The notes under the pieces: generated by a model
Databases searched by the model: none
The model's input: only the letters and a program-made list of their open reading frames with translations
What the model was told of the DNA's origin: nothing
In this document: piece by piece, positions 48,045 through 56,576 of the stretch
How positions within the stretch are numbered: position 1 is the first letter of the stretch
Layout of the letters: every line of letters begins with the position of its first letter
Made by a program: the position numbers and the translations under genes
NCBI RefSeq assembly: GCF_000019845.1
Contig: NC_010581.1
Coordinates: 1,865,501-1,929,500 of the forward strand
Length of the DNA: 64,000 nt
Source of the DNA: Beijerinckia indica subsp. indica ATCC 9039
GTDB taxonomy: Bacteria; Pseudomonadota; Alphaproteobacteria; Rhizobiales; Beijerinckiaceae
Direction: 5' to 3'

Positions 48045-48096
48045 TTAAATTTATAGAAAATATAAATTTATATATGTCAAGAGTGTCATGAAAATA
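48045..48096 (-). promoter_or_regulatory. Promoter/operator upstream of pseudo-ATPase 1, copy B
   Basis: On the minus strand CATGACACTCTTGACA is followed by 17 bases and then TCTATA in TTTCTATAAATTTAAT. The spacer of 17 is ideal for a sigma-70 promoter. Compared with copy A upstream of sbp, the -35 block is identical over 16 bases and the -10 block over 15 of 16. The -10 lies 140 bases from the ATG. The conserved bases extend beyond both hexamers, so a regulator probably binds there. Confidence 0.75.
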
Positions 48097-48209
48097 TTTC
48101 AGATCGACGCCATAAGGCGTCAATTTTAAAAATTGCGCGCGAAACGGATCCGCCTGAACCGCTGTCTGGAAGTGCTCATGCCCATTGGGCAGGATGATCG
48201 GAGGCTGTC

Positions 48210-48686
48210 ATGCCTGAGAAAGTTCACCGATATGAAGTGAGGTTGAGGTGGTCAGGGAACAGGGGCTCAGGAACCGCTTCCTATGGAAGCTATGGGAGAA
48301 GCCACGAACTCCATGTTCCGGACAAGCCTGCAATCCTCGGATCAGCGGATCTGGCTTTCCGCGGCGAGGTGGACCGGTGGAATCCCGAGGAACTGCTGGT
48401 TGGGTCACTCTCAGCGTGCCATCAGCTTTGGTATCTGCATCTCTGCGCTGATGCCGGTATCGTCGTGGTTGCTTACGAAGACCAAGCAGAAGGCCTTATG
48501 ATCGAGGACGCTGATGGAACCGGCCGGTTCTCGCAAGTCGTCCTTCGGCCATGTGTCACGATTGCGAGAGGCTCAGATTCTGCCCAAGCGCTTAAACTTC
48601 ATCATGAAGCCAATGCCAAATGTTTTATCGCGCGGTCGATGAATTTTCCTGTCCTGCACGAACCTACAGTGTCCATGACCGAATAG
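48210..48686 (+). CDS. OsmC/YhfA-family peroxiredoxin-like protein
   Basis: A 158-residue cytosolic protein of the OsmC superfamily, thiol-dependent hydroperoxide reductases. The two reactive cysteines lie in SLSACHQLWYLHLC and ANAKCFIARSMNFPV, with the usual glutamate of NPEELLVGSLSAC. The beginning VRLRWSGNRGSGTASYGSYGR is typical. ATG 48210 has GGAGG seven bases upstream. It is divergent from pseudo-ATPase 1 over about 300 bases and lies 440 bases upstream of mosB, so it belongs to the same island. It would protect against peroxides or organic hydroperoxides. Confidence 0.9.
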   Translation: MPEKVHRYEVRLRWSGNRGSGTASYGSYGRSHELHVPDKPAILGSADLAFRGEVDRWNPEELLVGSLSACHQLWYLHLCADAGIVVVAYEDQAEGLMIEDADGTGRFSQVVLRPCVTIARGSDSAQALKLHHEANAKCFIARSMNFPVLHEPTVSMTE

Positions 48687-49126
48687 TCCAATCGGAATGC
48701 TCCAAAGGCCCAAATGTACCCTCTTCTTCACGCCACACGTCATACCGTAGCACGGCACTCACCAAACCGACCCAAGCACCACAGTATACAGTCCCTCGCA
48801 TTATGAATTTTTGCGCCGAAACATTTGGACGCTTGTCAATAAGCTGATCATTAACAAACATATCGTCCCATCAATGATTTCGTAACGATCATTCGTTGCT
48901 GTATCCATGCTCAACAGGGCCAGTAGATCCAATCCGATACAGCATCCAGTGGGTGGGAAAAGCCAACCATTTCGAGTCAATCGTTTGGAAGCTGTATATC
49001 TTGCTCTACACAATACATCATTTTCACGTGATATACGTAATTATTACATGTTGCAGGATAGTTCTGTAAGTTGTAGCAAAGTTTCTGGTACAAAAATAAT
49101 GCGTATTACGGCGAAAGGATTTCTTA
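48687..49126. other. Leader/promoter region of mosB
   Basis: 440 bases upstream of the mos genes, AT-rich from about 48990 to 49110. I looked for a sigma-54 (GG-N10-GC) promoter and for a ModE-type palindrome and found neither convincingly. The segment CACGTGATATACGT near 49027 is only partly symmetric. No gene is supported. Confidence 0.45.
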
Positions 49127-49939
49127 ATGGCCAGCACAACGGCGGAGCTCGAGGCGCTCCTCATGCAGCGGTCGCTGACCGACCCGCACCTTCTCGCGGA
49201 GGCATCCAAGGCGGCGGACTTCCAGATCCTGCCGGACGCCACGGTGATTAAGATCGGTGGTCAGAGCGTTATCGACCGTGGCCGCGCGGGTCTCTATCCG
49301 CTCTTGGACGAAATCGTCGAGGTCCGCAAAAGCCACCAATTGCTGATCGGAACCGGCGCAGGGACAAGGGCTCGGCATCTGTATTCGATTGCGGCGGGGC
49401 TTAACCTGCCAGCGGGTGTGCTCTCGCAGCTCGGCGCCTCTGTCGCTAATCAGAACGCCATCATACTGGGGCAGCTCCTTGCAAAATACGGCATCCCGGC
49501 CGTAGAGGGTGCAGGGCTCTCGGCGGTTCCGCTTTACCTCGCCGAGGTAAACGCTGTCCTCTTCAGCGGCATGCCACCCTATGGCCTCTGGATGCTCCCC
49601 GCTCCCGGCGATGTCATCCCGCCTTACCGCACCGACGCTGGATGTTTTCTCATCGCCGAACAATTCGGCTGCAAGGCGATGATCTTCGTGAAGGATGAGG
49701 ACGGCCTTTATACAGCCAATCCAAAAACCTCCAAGGATGCCAAATTCATCCCAAAAATCTCAGTTGACGAGATGAAGGCGCAGGGGCTGCACGACTCGAT
49801 CCTCGAGTTCCCGATGCTCGATCTGCTCCAGCAAGCACGCCACATCCACCAGGTTCAGGTTGTGAATGGCCTCGTCCCCGGCAACCTGACCCGCGCGCTC
49901 GCTGGCGAGCACGTTGGCACCATCATCACCGCGCGCTGA
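49127..49939 (+). CDS. mosB: Molybdenum storage protein subunit beta
   Basis: One of two subunits of the heterohexameric cage that stores molybdate (or tungstate) as polyoxometalate clusters in an ATP-dependent way. The fold is UMP kinase/amino acid kinase-like. From memory the sequence is very close to the Azotobacter vinelandii MosB beta chain: the opening TTAELEALLMQRSLTDP, TVIKIGGQSVIDRG, GTGAGTRARHLYSIAAGL, VFSGMPPY-type FSGMPPYGLWM and NPKTSKDAKFIPKISVDEMK. Length 270 matches the family exactly. ATG 49127 has AAAGGA eight bases upstream. mosA follows after 12 bases. Confidence 0.96.
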   Translation: MASTTAELEALLMQRSLTDPHLLAEASKAADFQILPDATVIKIGGQSVIDRGRAGLYPLLDEIVEVRKSHQLLIGTGAGTRARHLYSIAAGLNLPAGVLSQLGASVANQNAIILGQLLAKYGIPAVEGAGLSAVPLYLAEVNAVLFSGMPPYGLWMLPAPGDVIPPYRTDAGCFLIAEQFGCKAMIFVKDEDGLYTANPKTSKDAKFIPKISVDEMKAQGLHDSILEFPMLDLLQQARHIHQVQVVNGLVPGNLTRALAGEHVGTIITAR

Positions 49940-49951
49940 GGAACCATTGTC

Positions 49952-50785
49952 ATGACCAACGCTGCCAACACCATCAAGCATGTCGCCTCGCCGCTCGCGC
50001 GCCAGACCCTCCTCGACCGCGACCTCACCCGCCCCGTCTCCGCCAAGCGCCCGATCCGACTCCTCCCCTGGCTACAGGTCATAAAGATCGGCGGCCGCTC
50101 CATCATGGATCGCGGTCCGGAAGCGATTCTTCCGGTCGTGGAAGAGATCCGGAAGCTCCTCCCCGAGCACCGCCTGCTCATCCTGACCGGCGCCGGCATC
50201 CGCGCCCGCCATCTCTATGGCGTTGGCCTTGATCTCGGCCTGCCGGTTGGGTCGCTGGCCCCGCTCGCCGCGACCGAGGCTGGTCAAAACGGCCACATTC
50301 TCGCGTCGCTGCTCGCGCCAGAGGGCGTCTCCTATATTGAGCACCCCACCGTCGCGAACCAGCTTGCGATCCACCTCACAGCCGCCCGAGCCGTTGTGGG
50401 CAGTGCTTTTCCCCCCTATCACCACCATGAGTTCCCGACGTCGCGAATCCCTCCTCACCGGGCCGATACAGGCGCATTCCTCATCGCGGATGCGCTGGGA
50501 GCGGCCGGTCTCACGATCGTGGAGGACGTGGATGGGGTGTATGACACCGATCCCAATGCCCCCGGTGGCGAGAAAGCGCATTTGCTCAAAGAGACGCGTG
50601 CGGCCGACCTTGCCAAGGTCGAAGGCACCTTGCCTTTCGACCGTGCTCTTCTCGAAGTCATGGCAACCGCGCGCCAGCTCGAGCGCGTGCAGGTCGTGAA
50701 CGGGCTCGTGCCGGGCCGGATTACCGCCGCACTGCGTGGCGAGCATGTCGGAACGATCGTCCATACCGGTGCGCAAGCAGCGTAA
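49952..50785 (+). CDS. mosA: Molybdenum storage protein subunit alpha
   Basis: Partner subunit of the Mo storage hexamer, 277 residues, with the same fold as MosB. The sequence follows the Azotobacter MosA alpha chain: [35 protein letters not shown] (45-57), [20 protein letters not shown], and the His-rich [20 protein letters not shown] (154-173) that in the family contributes to the metal-oxide cluster sites. The nucleotide-binding glycine loop is intact. It starts 12 bases after mosB, so the two are one transcript. A strong terminator follows. Storage of Mo fits nitrogenase cofactor demand. Confidence 0.96.
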   Translation: MTNAANTIKHVASPLARQTLLDRDLTRPVSAKRPIRLLPWLQVIKIGGRSIMDRGPEAILPVVEEIRKLLPEHRLLILTGAGIRARHLYGVGLDLGLPVGSLAPLAATEAGQNGHILASLLAPEGVSYIEHPTVANQLAIHLTAARAVVGSAFPPYHHHEFPTSRIPPHRADTGAFLIADALGAAGLTIVEDVDGVYDTDPNAPGGEKAHLLKETRAADLAKVEGTLPFDRALLEVMATARQLERVQVVNGLVPGRITAALRGEHVGTIVHTGAQAA

Positions 50786-50894
50786 TCGGCGACCGCTTCG
50801 GGGTCGATCAGACTCTTTTGAGAAGCAAGCAGTCACTCGGCAGGCTGATCTTCACGGAGATCAGTCGCATACTCTTTGGCAAACACCAAACGGA

Positions 50895-50926
50895 GGCCGG
50901 TGAGGAGAAATTCTCGCCGGCCTTTG
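50895..50926 (+). terminator. Terminator of the mosBA transcript
   Basis: A 10-bp stem GGCCGGTGAG/CTCGCCGGCC (one G-T pair) with an 8-base loop is followed by TTTGCCTT. It is 110 bases after the mosA stop and lies between the convergent mosA and the second pseudo-ATPase genes. Confidence 0.75.
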
Positions 50927-50995
50927 CCTTCCTATCATACGCGGGGAAACATTTGTGATCCGCTCATTTTTCTTCTCGCTGAAAGAGCTAAGAAG

Positions 50996-53665
50996 CTACG
51001 CGACTGGAAGGTCGTCTTCTTTGTGAAAGGACGAGAGAAGCATTGCGCTGCGTGCTTCTGATTGCGCAATCAAATCTTGAAGCCGCTTCCAATGACTGAG
51101 GAAGATCATGGCAACAGCGGCATTCGAGATCAGTCCGGATTTGAGGCCACCGAAATCCGCCGCGATCGCGCCCATGGTGCCAATGAAATTGGCCGTATAG
51201 ACCACGCGATAATCGGCTTCGATCCGGGTGCGATGAGCGCTTTCAATCGCCTTGAGCGGAACAAGGCCCGCCAGTCCTGGTTGAAGCAAGGTGACGTCAG
51301 CCGCATCCGATGCCACGCTGGCAAGCCCGCCCACGGAAATGCTGATGGTACTCGCCTTGATCAGGGAAATCGATCTGGGCGAAGCGCCATTGCCAATCCA
51401 TACCGAGTGCCCGCCGAGATCTTCGAGCACGCGAACTTTTCCGGCCTGGTCGAGATCACCGAACACCTTCGAGATGCCTATTGTGTCGGCTTTCGCTTCG
51501 GCCTCCGCTTGGGGGCGGCTGGACATGTGGATGAATTGGGCTTTCCTGCTGCGCTTCTTGAGAGCCGCGATCACGTCCGTCGCTTCCAACTTGCCCTGAC
51601 GACGGAAGATCAGAACACCGAGCACGACGCCATCTCGTAATACCCAAAGCGGACGCAGCGACGGGTCCGCAGACGTGGAGATCCTGCTCACATCCCCAAA
51701 ATCGCGGTGATCCGATACACCAGCAAAAGCCTGAAGCCTGTCCGTGACATCCTGCGGGATACGGGTTTCGGCGGAAGCGATATAGGCCGGCGCCGCTATC
51801 TCGATGAGATGACTATGATCATCGAGATAGCGCACAACGCCGGCATGACGAGAACCGTTGCTGATCGCCGGAATCAGGGTGCCCCGCCGGCTGCATTCGG
51901 TCACAAGAGCCGTTGTGCGCTCATTATGGAGACCGGAACATGCCGCAGCGGCATAGCCGAGAACCGTATCTTCTGAAAACCCGTCAGCCGCGATGATTGC
52001 AGAGACTTCGATCGTTCTCCGCTCCAGATCGCAAGCATCATCGAACACATAAGTATCGGCCGAGGCGAACTGATCGAGCACGGAAGGGTTGCGAACAAAG
52101 ATGCCCTGGCTCAATCCGTTCGCAAGATTATGCAGCGTGGTCAATTGGGTCGTCATCAGCGGAGCTGTCACATAGTCAGGACGCATGATGCCCTGAGACC
52201 GGTGGATCACTCCGGTGACGGCGAGATTAATGGCGGCCAGAGCCAAAGCTGGCTTGGCATTACGGTCCGCGATACGCTCCACCTCATCGGATGAAGGCAA
52301 TCGGCCGATTTGCGCATGCGGCAATTGCGCGCCGATAGAGCCAGCGGCCGTGTCCTCCCCAATGGTTTCAACGCGTAAGGTCAGATATCCGGCACGAATA
52401 AAGCTGGTTGCGAAGACCCGATCGCCCGGCGCTTTATCTATAACGTCGATGCTGCCGGAAAGAGACTCCTCATCCACCGCGGCGAAGCCCGAAACTACGA
52501 CGCCATCGACAGGCATCATCTCACCCTCACGCACAAGGATGAAGTCACCAGGGGCAAGCGCGTCAGTATCGATCTTGATCTCGAGACCATCCTCCCGCAA
52601 GAGGCGCGCGACAATGGAGCGCCGTCGATGCGCGGCAAAGAGGCGGCGTTGTGCGCGCTTGGCCGTTGCGTAGCTAATATGCCTCCATAATTGGAGCAGC
52701 GTGGCGGCCACGGTCGTCGCGAAGGGCCGCGCGCTGATCAGCATCAACGTCAATCCCATGGCGCGCAGCGCGGGAACACCGATATGAAAATGCGTGAGCT
52801 GCTGTAACGCACGCATCAGATTGGGCGCGCTATAAAGAGCGACACCCAAAATGGCGAAAGGCTTTACGGCGGGAACAAAATATTGCCCTGTATAGGAAAG
52901 CGCCAGCAAGCCACCCGCTACGGCCAATCTTTTACGGGATGGTGGCGCTTCCAAGCCATGCAACAAACGCGGCCAGGATTTTTCGAGCTCACGAACCAGG
53001 CGCTCCAACTCTAGCCTATCAGGGTCGAAACGGATCGATACACTTGCGGTCAAAATGCTGGCGCTAAAGGTCTCGATCCCGAGAATGACCGCAAGCTCTT
53101 CCTCCAGACGATAGGCGATGTCCTTGCGATTGAACAAAACCGGATGGACGAGACGTACCTCGCCATCACTCAATTGGCGGACACGCCAACTGGATAATGA
53201 GGAGCCGACCCGAAAGATCCGGAGCGGCGCCACACCTGCTACCGGAAGATAGAGCGCATCCACGTCGAAAGGTGCCGGATTGACCCTGTCAGCCGAGGAG
53301 GCAAGAGAGGCTGAATCCGCATCGCCTCCTCGCAAGGCACGGCCGAGCTTGCGCAAAAGCGTGGCGGCATCTGCCGATGCCCGATAGTGGAGCCGTCCAA
53401 AAGCATCCTGTTTACGGATTTCTGCCTCCGTGATTTCCGCAACGCTGAAAGCACGCGCCAGGAATTCACGAAGGACAGAATCATTCGAATTGGCAAAAAG
53501 GGAATGGCTCCAGATCGAAACACCCAGATGTCCGGGCGAGATCTTTATAACAGGCTGGGAACCTGCGGCACTCGCACCAAGAAGCCAGGGCTCACCGGTC
53601 GAAATGGTTCCGCGGCTGCTACCGGTTTTTCTGGTTTCTCTCGGAAAGGTCTTATGAATTGCCAT
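50996..53665 (-). CDS. P1B-type ATPase-like pseudoenzyme 2
   Basis: An 889-residue paralogue of the protein at 45135. The first 600 residues align without a gap, with most positions identical. It has the same losses: SGSI for TGES (403-406), DDACD for DKTGT (542-546), no CPC motif, and now GNGASP for GDGxND, so even the hinge aspartate is gone. HMA-like repeats, the actuator region and the hydrophobic helices (about 250-285, 295-330, 470-495 and near the C-terminus) are kept. The tail is shorter by 36 residues. The bases before the start (GCGGCGC-TCA) also match paralogue 1, so the duplication included upstream DNA. It converges on mosA. Confidence 0.82.
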   Translation of the reverse strand: MAIHKTFPRETRKTGSSRGTISTGEPWLLGASAAGSQPVIKISPGHLGVSIWSHSLFANSNDSVLREFLARAFSVAEITEAEIRKQDAFGRLHYRASADAATLLRKLGRALRGGDADSASLASSADRVNPAPFDVDALYLPVAGVAPLRIFRVGSSLSSWRVRQLSDGEVRLVHPVLFNRKDIAYRLEEELAVILGIETFSASILTASVSIRFDPDRLELERLVRELEKSWPRLLHGLEAPPSRKRLAVAGGLLALSYTGQYFVPAVKPFAILGVALYSAPNLMRALQQLTHFHIGVPALRAMGLTLMLISARPFATTVAATLLQLWRHISYATAKRAQRRLFAAHRRRSIVARLLREDGLEIKIDTDALAPGDFILVREGEMMPVDGVVVSGFAAVDEESLSGSIDVIDKAPGDRVFATSFIRAGYLTLRVETIGEDTAAGSIGAQLPHAQIGRLPSSDEVERIADRNAKPALALAAINLAVTGVIHRSQGIMRPDYVTAPLMTTQLTTLHNLANGLSQGIFVRNPSVLDQFASADTYVFDDACDLERRTIEVSAIIAADGFSEDTVLGYAAAACSGLHNERTTALVTECSRRGTLIPAISNGSRHAGVVRYLDDHSHLIEIAAPAYIASAETRIPQDVTDRLQAFAGVSDHRDFGDVSRISTSADPSLRPLWVLRDGVVLGVLIFRRQGKLEATDVIAALKKRSRKAQFIHMSSRPQAEAEAKADTIGISKVFGDLDQAGKVRVLEDLGGHSVWIGNGASPRSISLIKASTISISVGGLASVASDAADVTLLQPGLAGLVPLKAIESAHRTRIEADYRVVYTANFIGTMGAIAADFGGLKSGLISNAAVAMIFLSHWKRLQDLIAQSEARSAMLLSSFHKEDDLPVA

Positions 53666-53895
53666 GATGCGCCGCTTGATGACATTCTCTTCAATTAAAT
53701 CATATCTATAGACCTAACTAGAGCATGACCAATTGACAATGTGGCTCATGCGCAGGTTCATCGACACCCACGCTGCATTTTAGAATGAATAAGCCCGATC
53801 GTCGTGCAAAATCGAAGGTCCCAAGCCATTGGTCGCAGGCTTGAACGGTGCAACACTTTCGAAGTCTCATATTGCCCTAAGCAAGCGCGCCGTCT

Positions 53896-54909
53896 TCATT
53901 GAAAACCGACAGGATCGACAATGCCACGAGGGCAACCGGGATCGGTTGGTGACGAGGCAGCGATCAAATTGGCGAGCGAGGCATTTTCGTCGATTTCGCC
54001 GACGAGGCCGATCGTGAGCTCGCCGATCAGGTTTCGCGTCCCGTCTCGCTTACAGGCAACACGCACGCGATCCCCCGCGCCATCGCCAAAACTATCGTCG
54101 AAAGCGTCCTTGATCTGCTGAATCGTAATTTCGGACCCGATGTGACTGGCAAACAGCCCGCGCACCTTGGATGTATTGAGTTGGTTCGCGAGCGTGAGAG
54201 CGCGTGAAAAATATGTGTCGGCGGTCTCCCCGTTGAAGCAGGTGCCGTGTTTGATCCATTCATGGCGTTCCAGATGAGACATCATGCCCGGCATGACTTC
54301 TTCCAGGCTCTTGCGTGTCGTCTCATCGAGATTCGGCTCGGGAAGTTTGTCCCAATCACCATTTTTATCCGCACTGACGAGTTCCGGCGAGACGTGACAG
54401 AATATATTCGTCAGGGGCTGCGGCCAAAGGCCATGCAAAGTGAAATGATCGGTATCGAAACGATTGGCTGTCTGCGTCTTGCACTCAGGTTTGTCAGGCT
54501 TGCCTTCGCAGAAAGCCGGCTGCCAGCTTATGGCGAGAACATATTCCGCCTTTTGCGTCGGACGCCCGCCTCCGGTGTCTGGTTGAAAAACCACGGGGCC
54601 AGGGGAAACCGAGCCATCAACCGGAATGACATATTCCCCACAGGTCACGGCGACCCAGCGCCGCAGAGGGTCCGCGCCCTCGACTTCGATCAAATAATGC
54701 GACGCCGCTGGTTTATTCTTTGCCGTGAGGGGATAGGCATAATGCTCTTTCGTCGTGATCGAACCGGGATTTGTGTCTTTCTTGATCGATTGCAAAGCCG
54801 GACAGGCCTGCCCCGCGATGAAATAACCGGACAGGGGAACATCCGCCATGGCTTGACGGATACAAAGCGGTGTGGCGAGCAACAAAGCGCCGATCAAGAT
54901 CTTTTTCAT
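53896..54909 (-). CDS. Ribonuclease T2 family protein
   Basis: Exported acid RNase of 337 residues. A signal peptide (ILIGALLLATPLC...AMA) is expected to be cut near residue 22. Both catalytic segments are present: CAS I FTLHGLWPQ and CAS II HEWIKHGTC, each with its histidine. Several cysteines suggest disulfides in the periplasm. An N-terminal domain of about 120 residues precedes the RNase part, as in some alphaproteobacterial T2 proteins. ATG 54909 has AAGGGGGG just upstream. The substrate is extracellular or periplasmic RNA. Confidence 0.93.
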   Translation of the reverse strand: MKKILIGALLLATPLCIRQAMADVPLSGYFIAGQACPALQSIKKDTNPGSITTKEHYAYPLTAKNKPAASHYLIEVEGADPLRRWVAVTCGEYVIPVDGSVSPGPVVFQPDTGGGRPTQKAEYVLAISWQPAFCEGKPDKPECKTQTANRFDTDHFTLHGLWPQPLTNIFCHVSPELVSADKNGDWDKLPEPNLDETTRKSLEEVMPGMMSHLERHEWIKHGTCFNGETADTYFSRALTLANQLNTSKVRGLFASHIGSEITIQQIKDAFDDSFGDGAGDRVRVACKRDGTRNLIGELTIGLVGEIDENASLANLIAASSPTDPGCPRGIVDPVGFQ

Positions 54910-55018
54910 AGTCCCCCCTTGTATCGCGATCTCGATATTGAAGGCTGATTATTGATGATAGCGTAGAACCGGAATGTATCATTGAGAAGACAATAAGGGG
55001 GCTACCAGAAATCCAGCA

Positions 55019-55300
55019 ATGGTTGTACGATGGCCTTCTCACGGAACAGATCTTCATGCCCATAATTGCATTCGGCAACATCAGTCATTCGATAATTCGA
55101 TCCAATCATGGGAATTCGAAAAGCAAGGTCACCGCGTCGAGATCAATGTCAACGGATTCTTCATCGTCAACGATCTGCAATTTGCGTTGAGCACGACACT
55201 CGACGGTCTGGACATCGGCTATTCCTAAGCCTCTCATTGCACGCGGCCTTGAGCAGGCGACAATCTCTCAACTGCTCGTCGCTATTGGAGAGGCCACATG
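55019..55300 (+). pseudogene. Decayed LysR-type regulator fragment
   Basis: The frame from 55019 encodes the end of a LysR substrate-binding domain: HAHNCIRQH, then WEFEKQGHRVEINVNGFFIVND and LDGLDIGYS, which is the typical NDxxxAxxxALDGLGIxY pattern. It then stops at 55226. One frame over, directly from 55223, the domain continues as IPKPLIARGLEQATISQLL. So there is a one-base frameshift and no DNA-binding N-terminal domain. The fragment is clearly not functional. Confidence 0.82.
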
Positions 55301-55512
55301 TCTGCTATTTCATAGCTTAAAAATGCTTATGCTTGCACCTAAAAGCTTTATCCAGCACCAGTTTTCCGTATTTTCTGTTCTGTATTTCAATCGAAAGAAA
55401 GACAAACATTGCTCTGCATGGGTCTTGCCGGAAACAAATCTTCTCATTACGCTCGAGCTGTCGTTATGACATAGTTTTGTTCCAACGATAATTTTTAGGG
55501 GAGAGACAAACC

Positions 55513-55815
55513 ATGAAAAAGTCGGCAATCGGTTTCGTTCTGGCGTGCCTGCTGGTGCCAGCCTCGGTTCAGGCGCAGATCCTCGTCGACACCACTCGTA
55601 TCACCTGCGACGACTATCTGGCTATGTCAGCGGATGATTCCAAAATCTTTTCAGCCTGGTTGAGCGGCTGGTTCAATCAGAAGGCGGGTTACACAACGGT
55701 CGATTTTGATGCCTATGCACGCAACGTGGCGAATGTGAAGCAATGGTGCGCTTCCAATCCGAAAGAATCTGTGATGGCCGGACTTACACGGGCCGTCGAC
55801 AAAGCAGCGAAGTGA
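55513..55815 (+). CDS. HdeB-like periplasmic protein, copy 1
   Basis: A 100-residue exported protein of the HdeA/HdeB family, small acid-stress chaperones in enterobacteria. A signal peptide ends at VQA, and the mature part carries the family pattern: TCDDYLAMSADDSKIFSAWLSGWF and the second cysteine in VKQWCASNP. The two cysteines should form the conserved disulfide. A strong site GGGGAGAG lies about 8 bases before ATG 55513. A second related gene follows 27 bases later. A role in acid or envelope stress is inferred. Confidence 0.85.
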   Translation: MKKSAIGFVLACLLVPASVQAQILVDTTRITCDDYLAMSADDSKIFSAWLSGWFNQKAGYTTVDFDAYARNVANVKQWCASNPKESVMAGLTRAVDKAAK

Positions 55816-55842
55816 ATCATCAAGCCGAACGGGGAACACAAG

Positions 55843-56133
55843 ATGCGTAAACTTGCTCTATTTGCTGCAGCGATGATGACCATTTCCGCCATTCCAGCCA
55901 AAGCACAAGTCATGATCGATATGTCGCTCGTGACATGCAAGCAATTTCTCGATTCCGACGCCGAAAGAGCCGCCATTCTCGCTTCATGGATGGGCGGTTA
56001 TTTCAGCGCCAGCAAGAATCTCTCGACGGTGGATTTACGTTACGTCGAGCGAAACACGAAAAAGGTCATCAATTATTGCGAGGCCAATAAATCAAAAACG
56101 CTCATGAGCGCGGTGGAAAAAAATTACCGTTGA
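55843..56133 (+). CDS. HdeB-like periplasmic protein, copy 2
   Basis: A 96-residue relative of the preceding gene, probably from an old tandem duplication. Signal peptide to about AKA, then TCKQFLDSDAERAAILASWMGGYF and a second cysteine in VINYCEANKSK. Both cysteines and the WMGGYF/WLSGWF segment are conserved between the copies. The 27-base spacing suggests one transcript. An imperfect hairpin lies at 56266-56302, about 130 bases after the stop. Confidence 0.85.
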   Translation: MRKLALFAAAMMTISAIPAKAQVMIDMSLVTCKQFLDSDAERAAILASWMGGYFSASKNLSTVDLRYVERNTKKVINYCEANKSKTLMSAVEKNYR

Positions 56134-56576
56134 GAAAAGATCCAACTTTTTCAAAGCCACGCTTGATCTGAGAAGGGCTTGAACGCGGCACAGTTTCTCT
56201 GCCGAAGCGTATCGGGCCAAATGTGGAAGCTGGTCTTGCGTAGCGATACGCGGCAAAAAGGCTTAAAGCGGGATAATTGTTCGAAACCAATTCATCCCGC
56301 TTCAAAATGAATGGAACTCGGCCTCTTCATTCCAAATTTTCGGAGTGACCTCCTATTTGGCTCCGCGTATTATATTTGAGTGCCCACGCGAGCCTAAACA
56401 ACCTCGCAGTCAGGTCATCACATCGGGGCTTCCCGGCCGGTGCACTCCGGATCCCGGCAATGGCATCGGCCGCTTGGATGAGGGGCGCTGGCTTTTTCGG
56501 CGCCGGATCTCTTGTCGACGCGCCTACGATAGTCCGGCACAAGGCCCGCCCTCATTCGGGCCTGAACCTCTCAGAC
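56134..56576. other. Gap with hairpins after the HdeB-like pair
   Basis: No gene is supported. There is an imperfect hairpin AAGCGGGATaAATTG/CAATTcATCCCGCTT at 56266-56302 and a 7-bp stem AGGCCCG/CGGGCCT at 56542-56563 next to the end of the minus-strand gene. The latter may be a weak terminator for the minus strand. Confidence 0.5.

Noticed and set aside
48990..49126. ModE operator or sigma-54 promoter for mosBA
   Set aside because: No GG-N10-GC element and no convincing ModE-type palindrome; CACGTGATATACGT is only partly symmetric.
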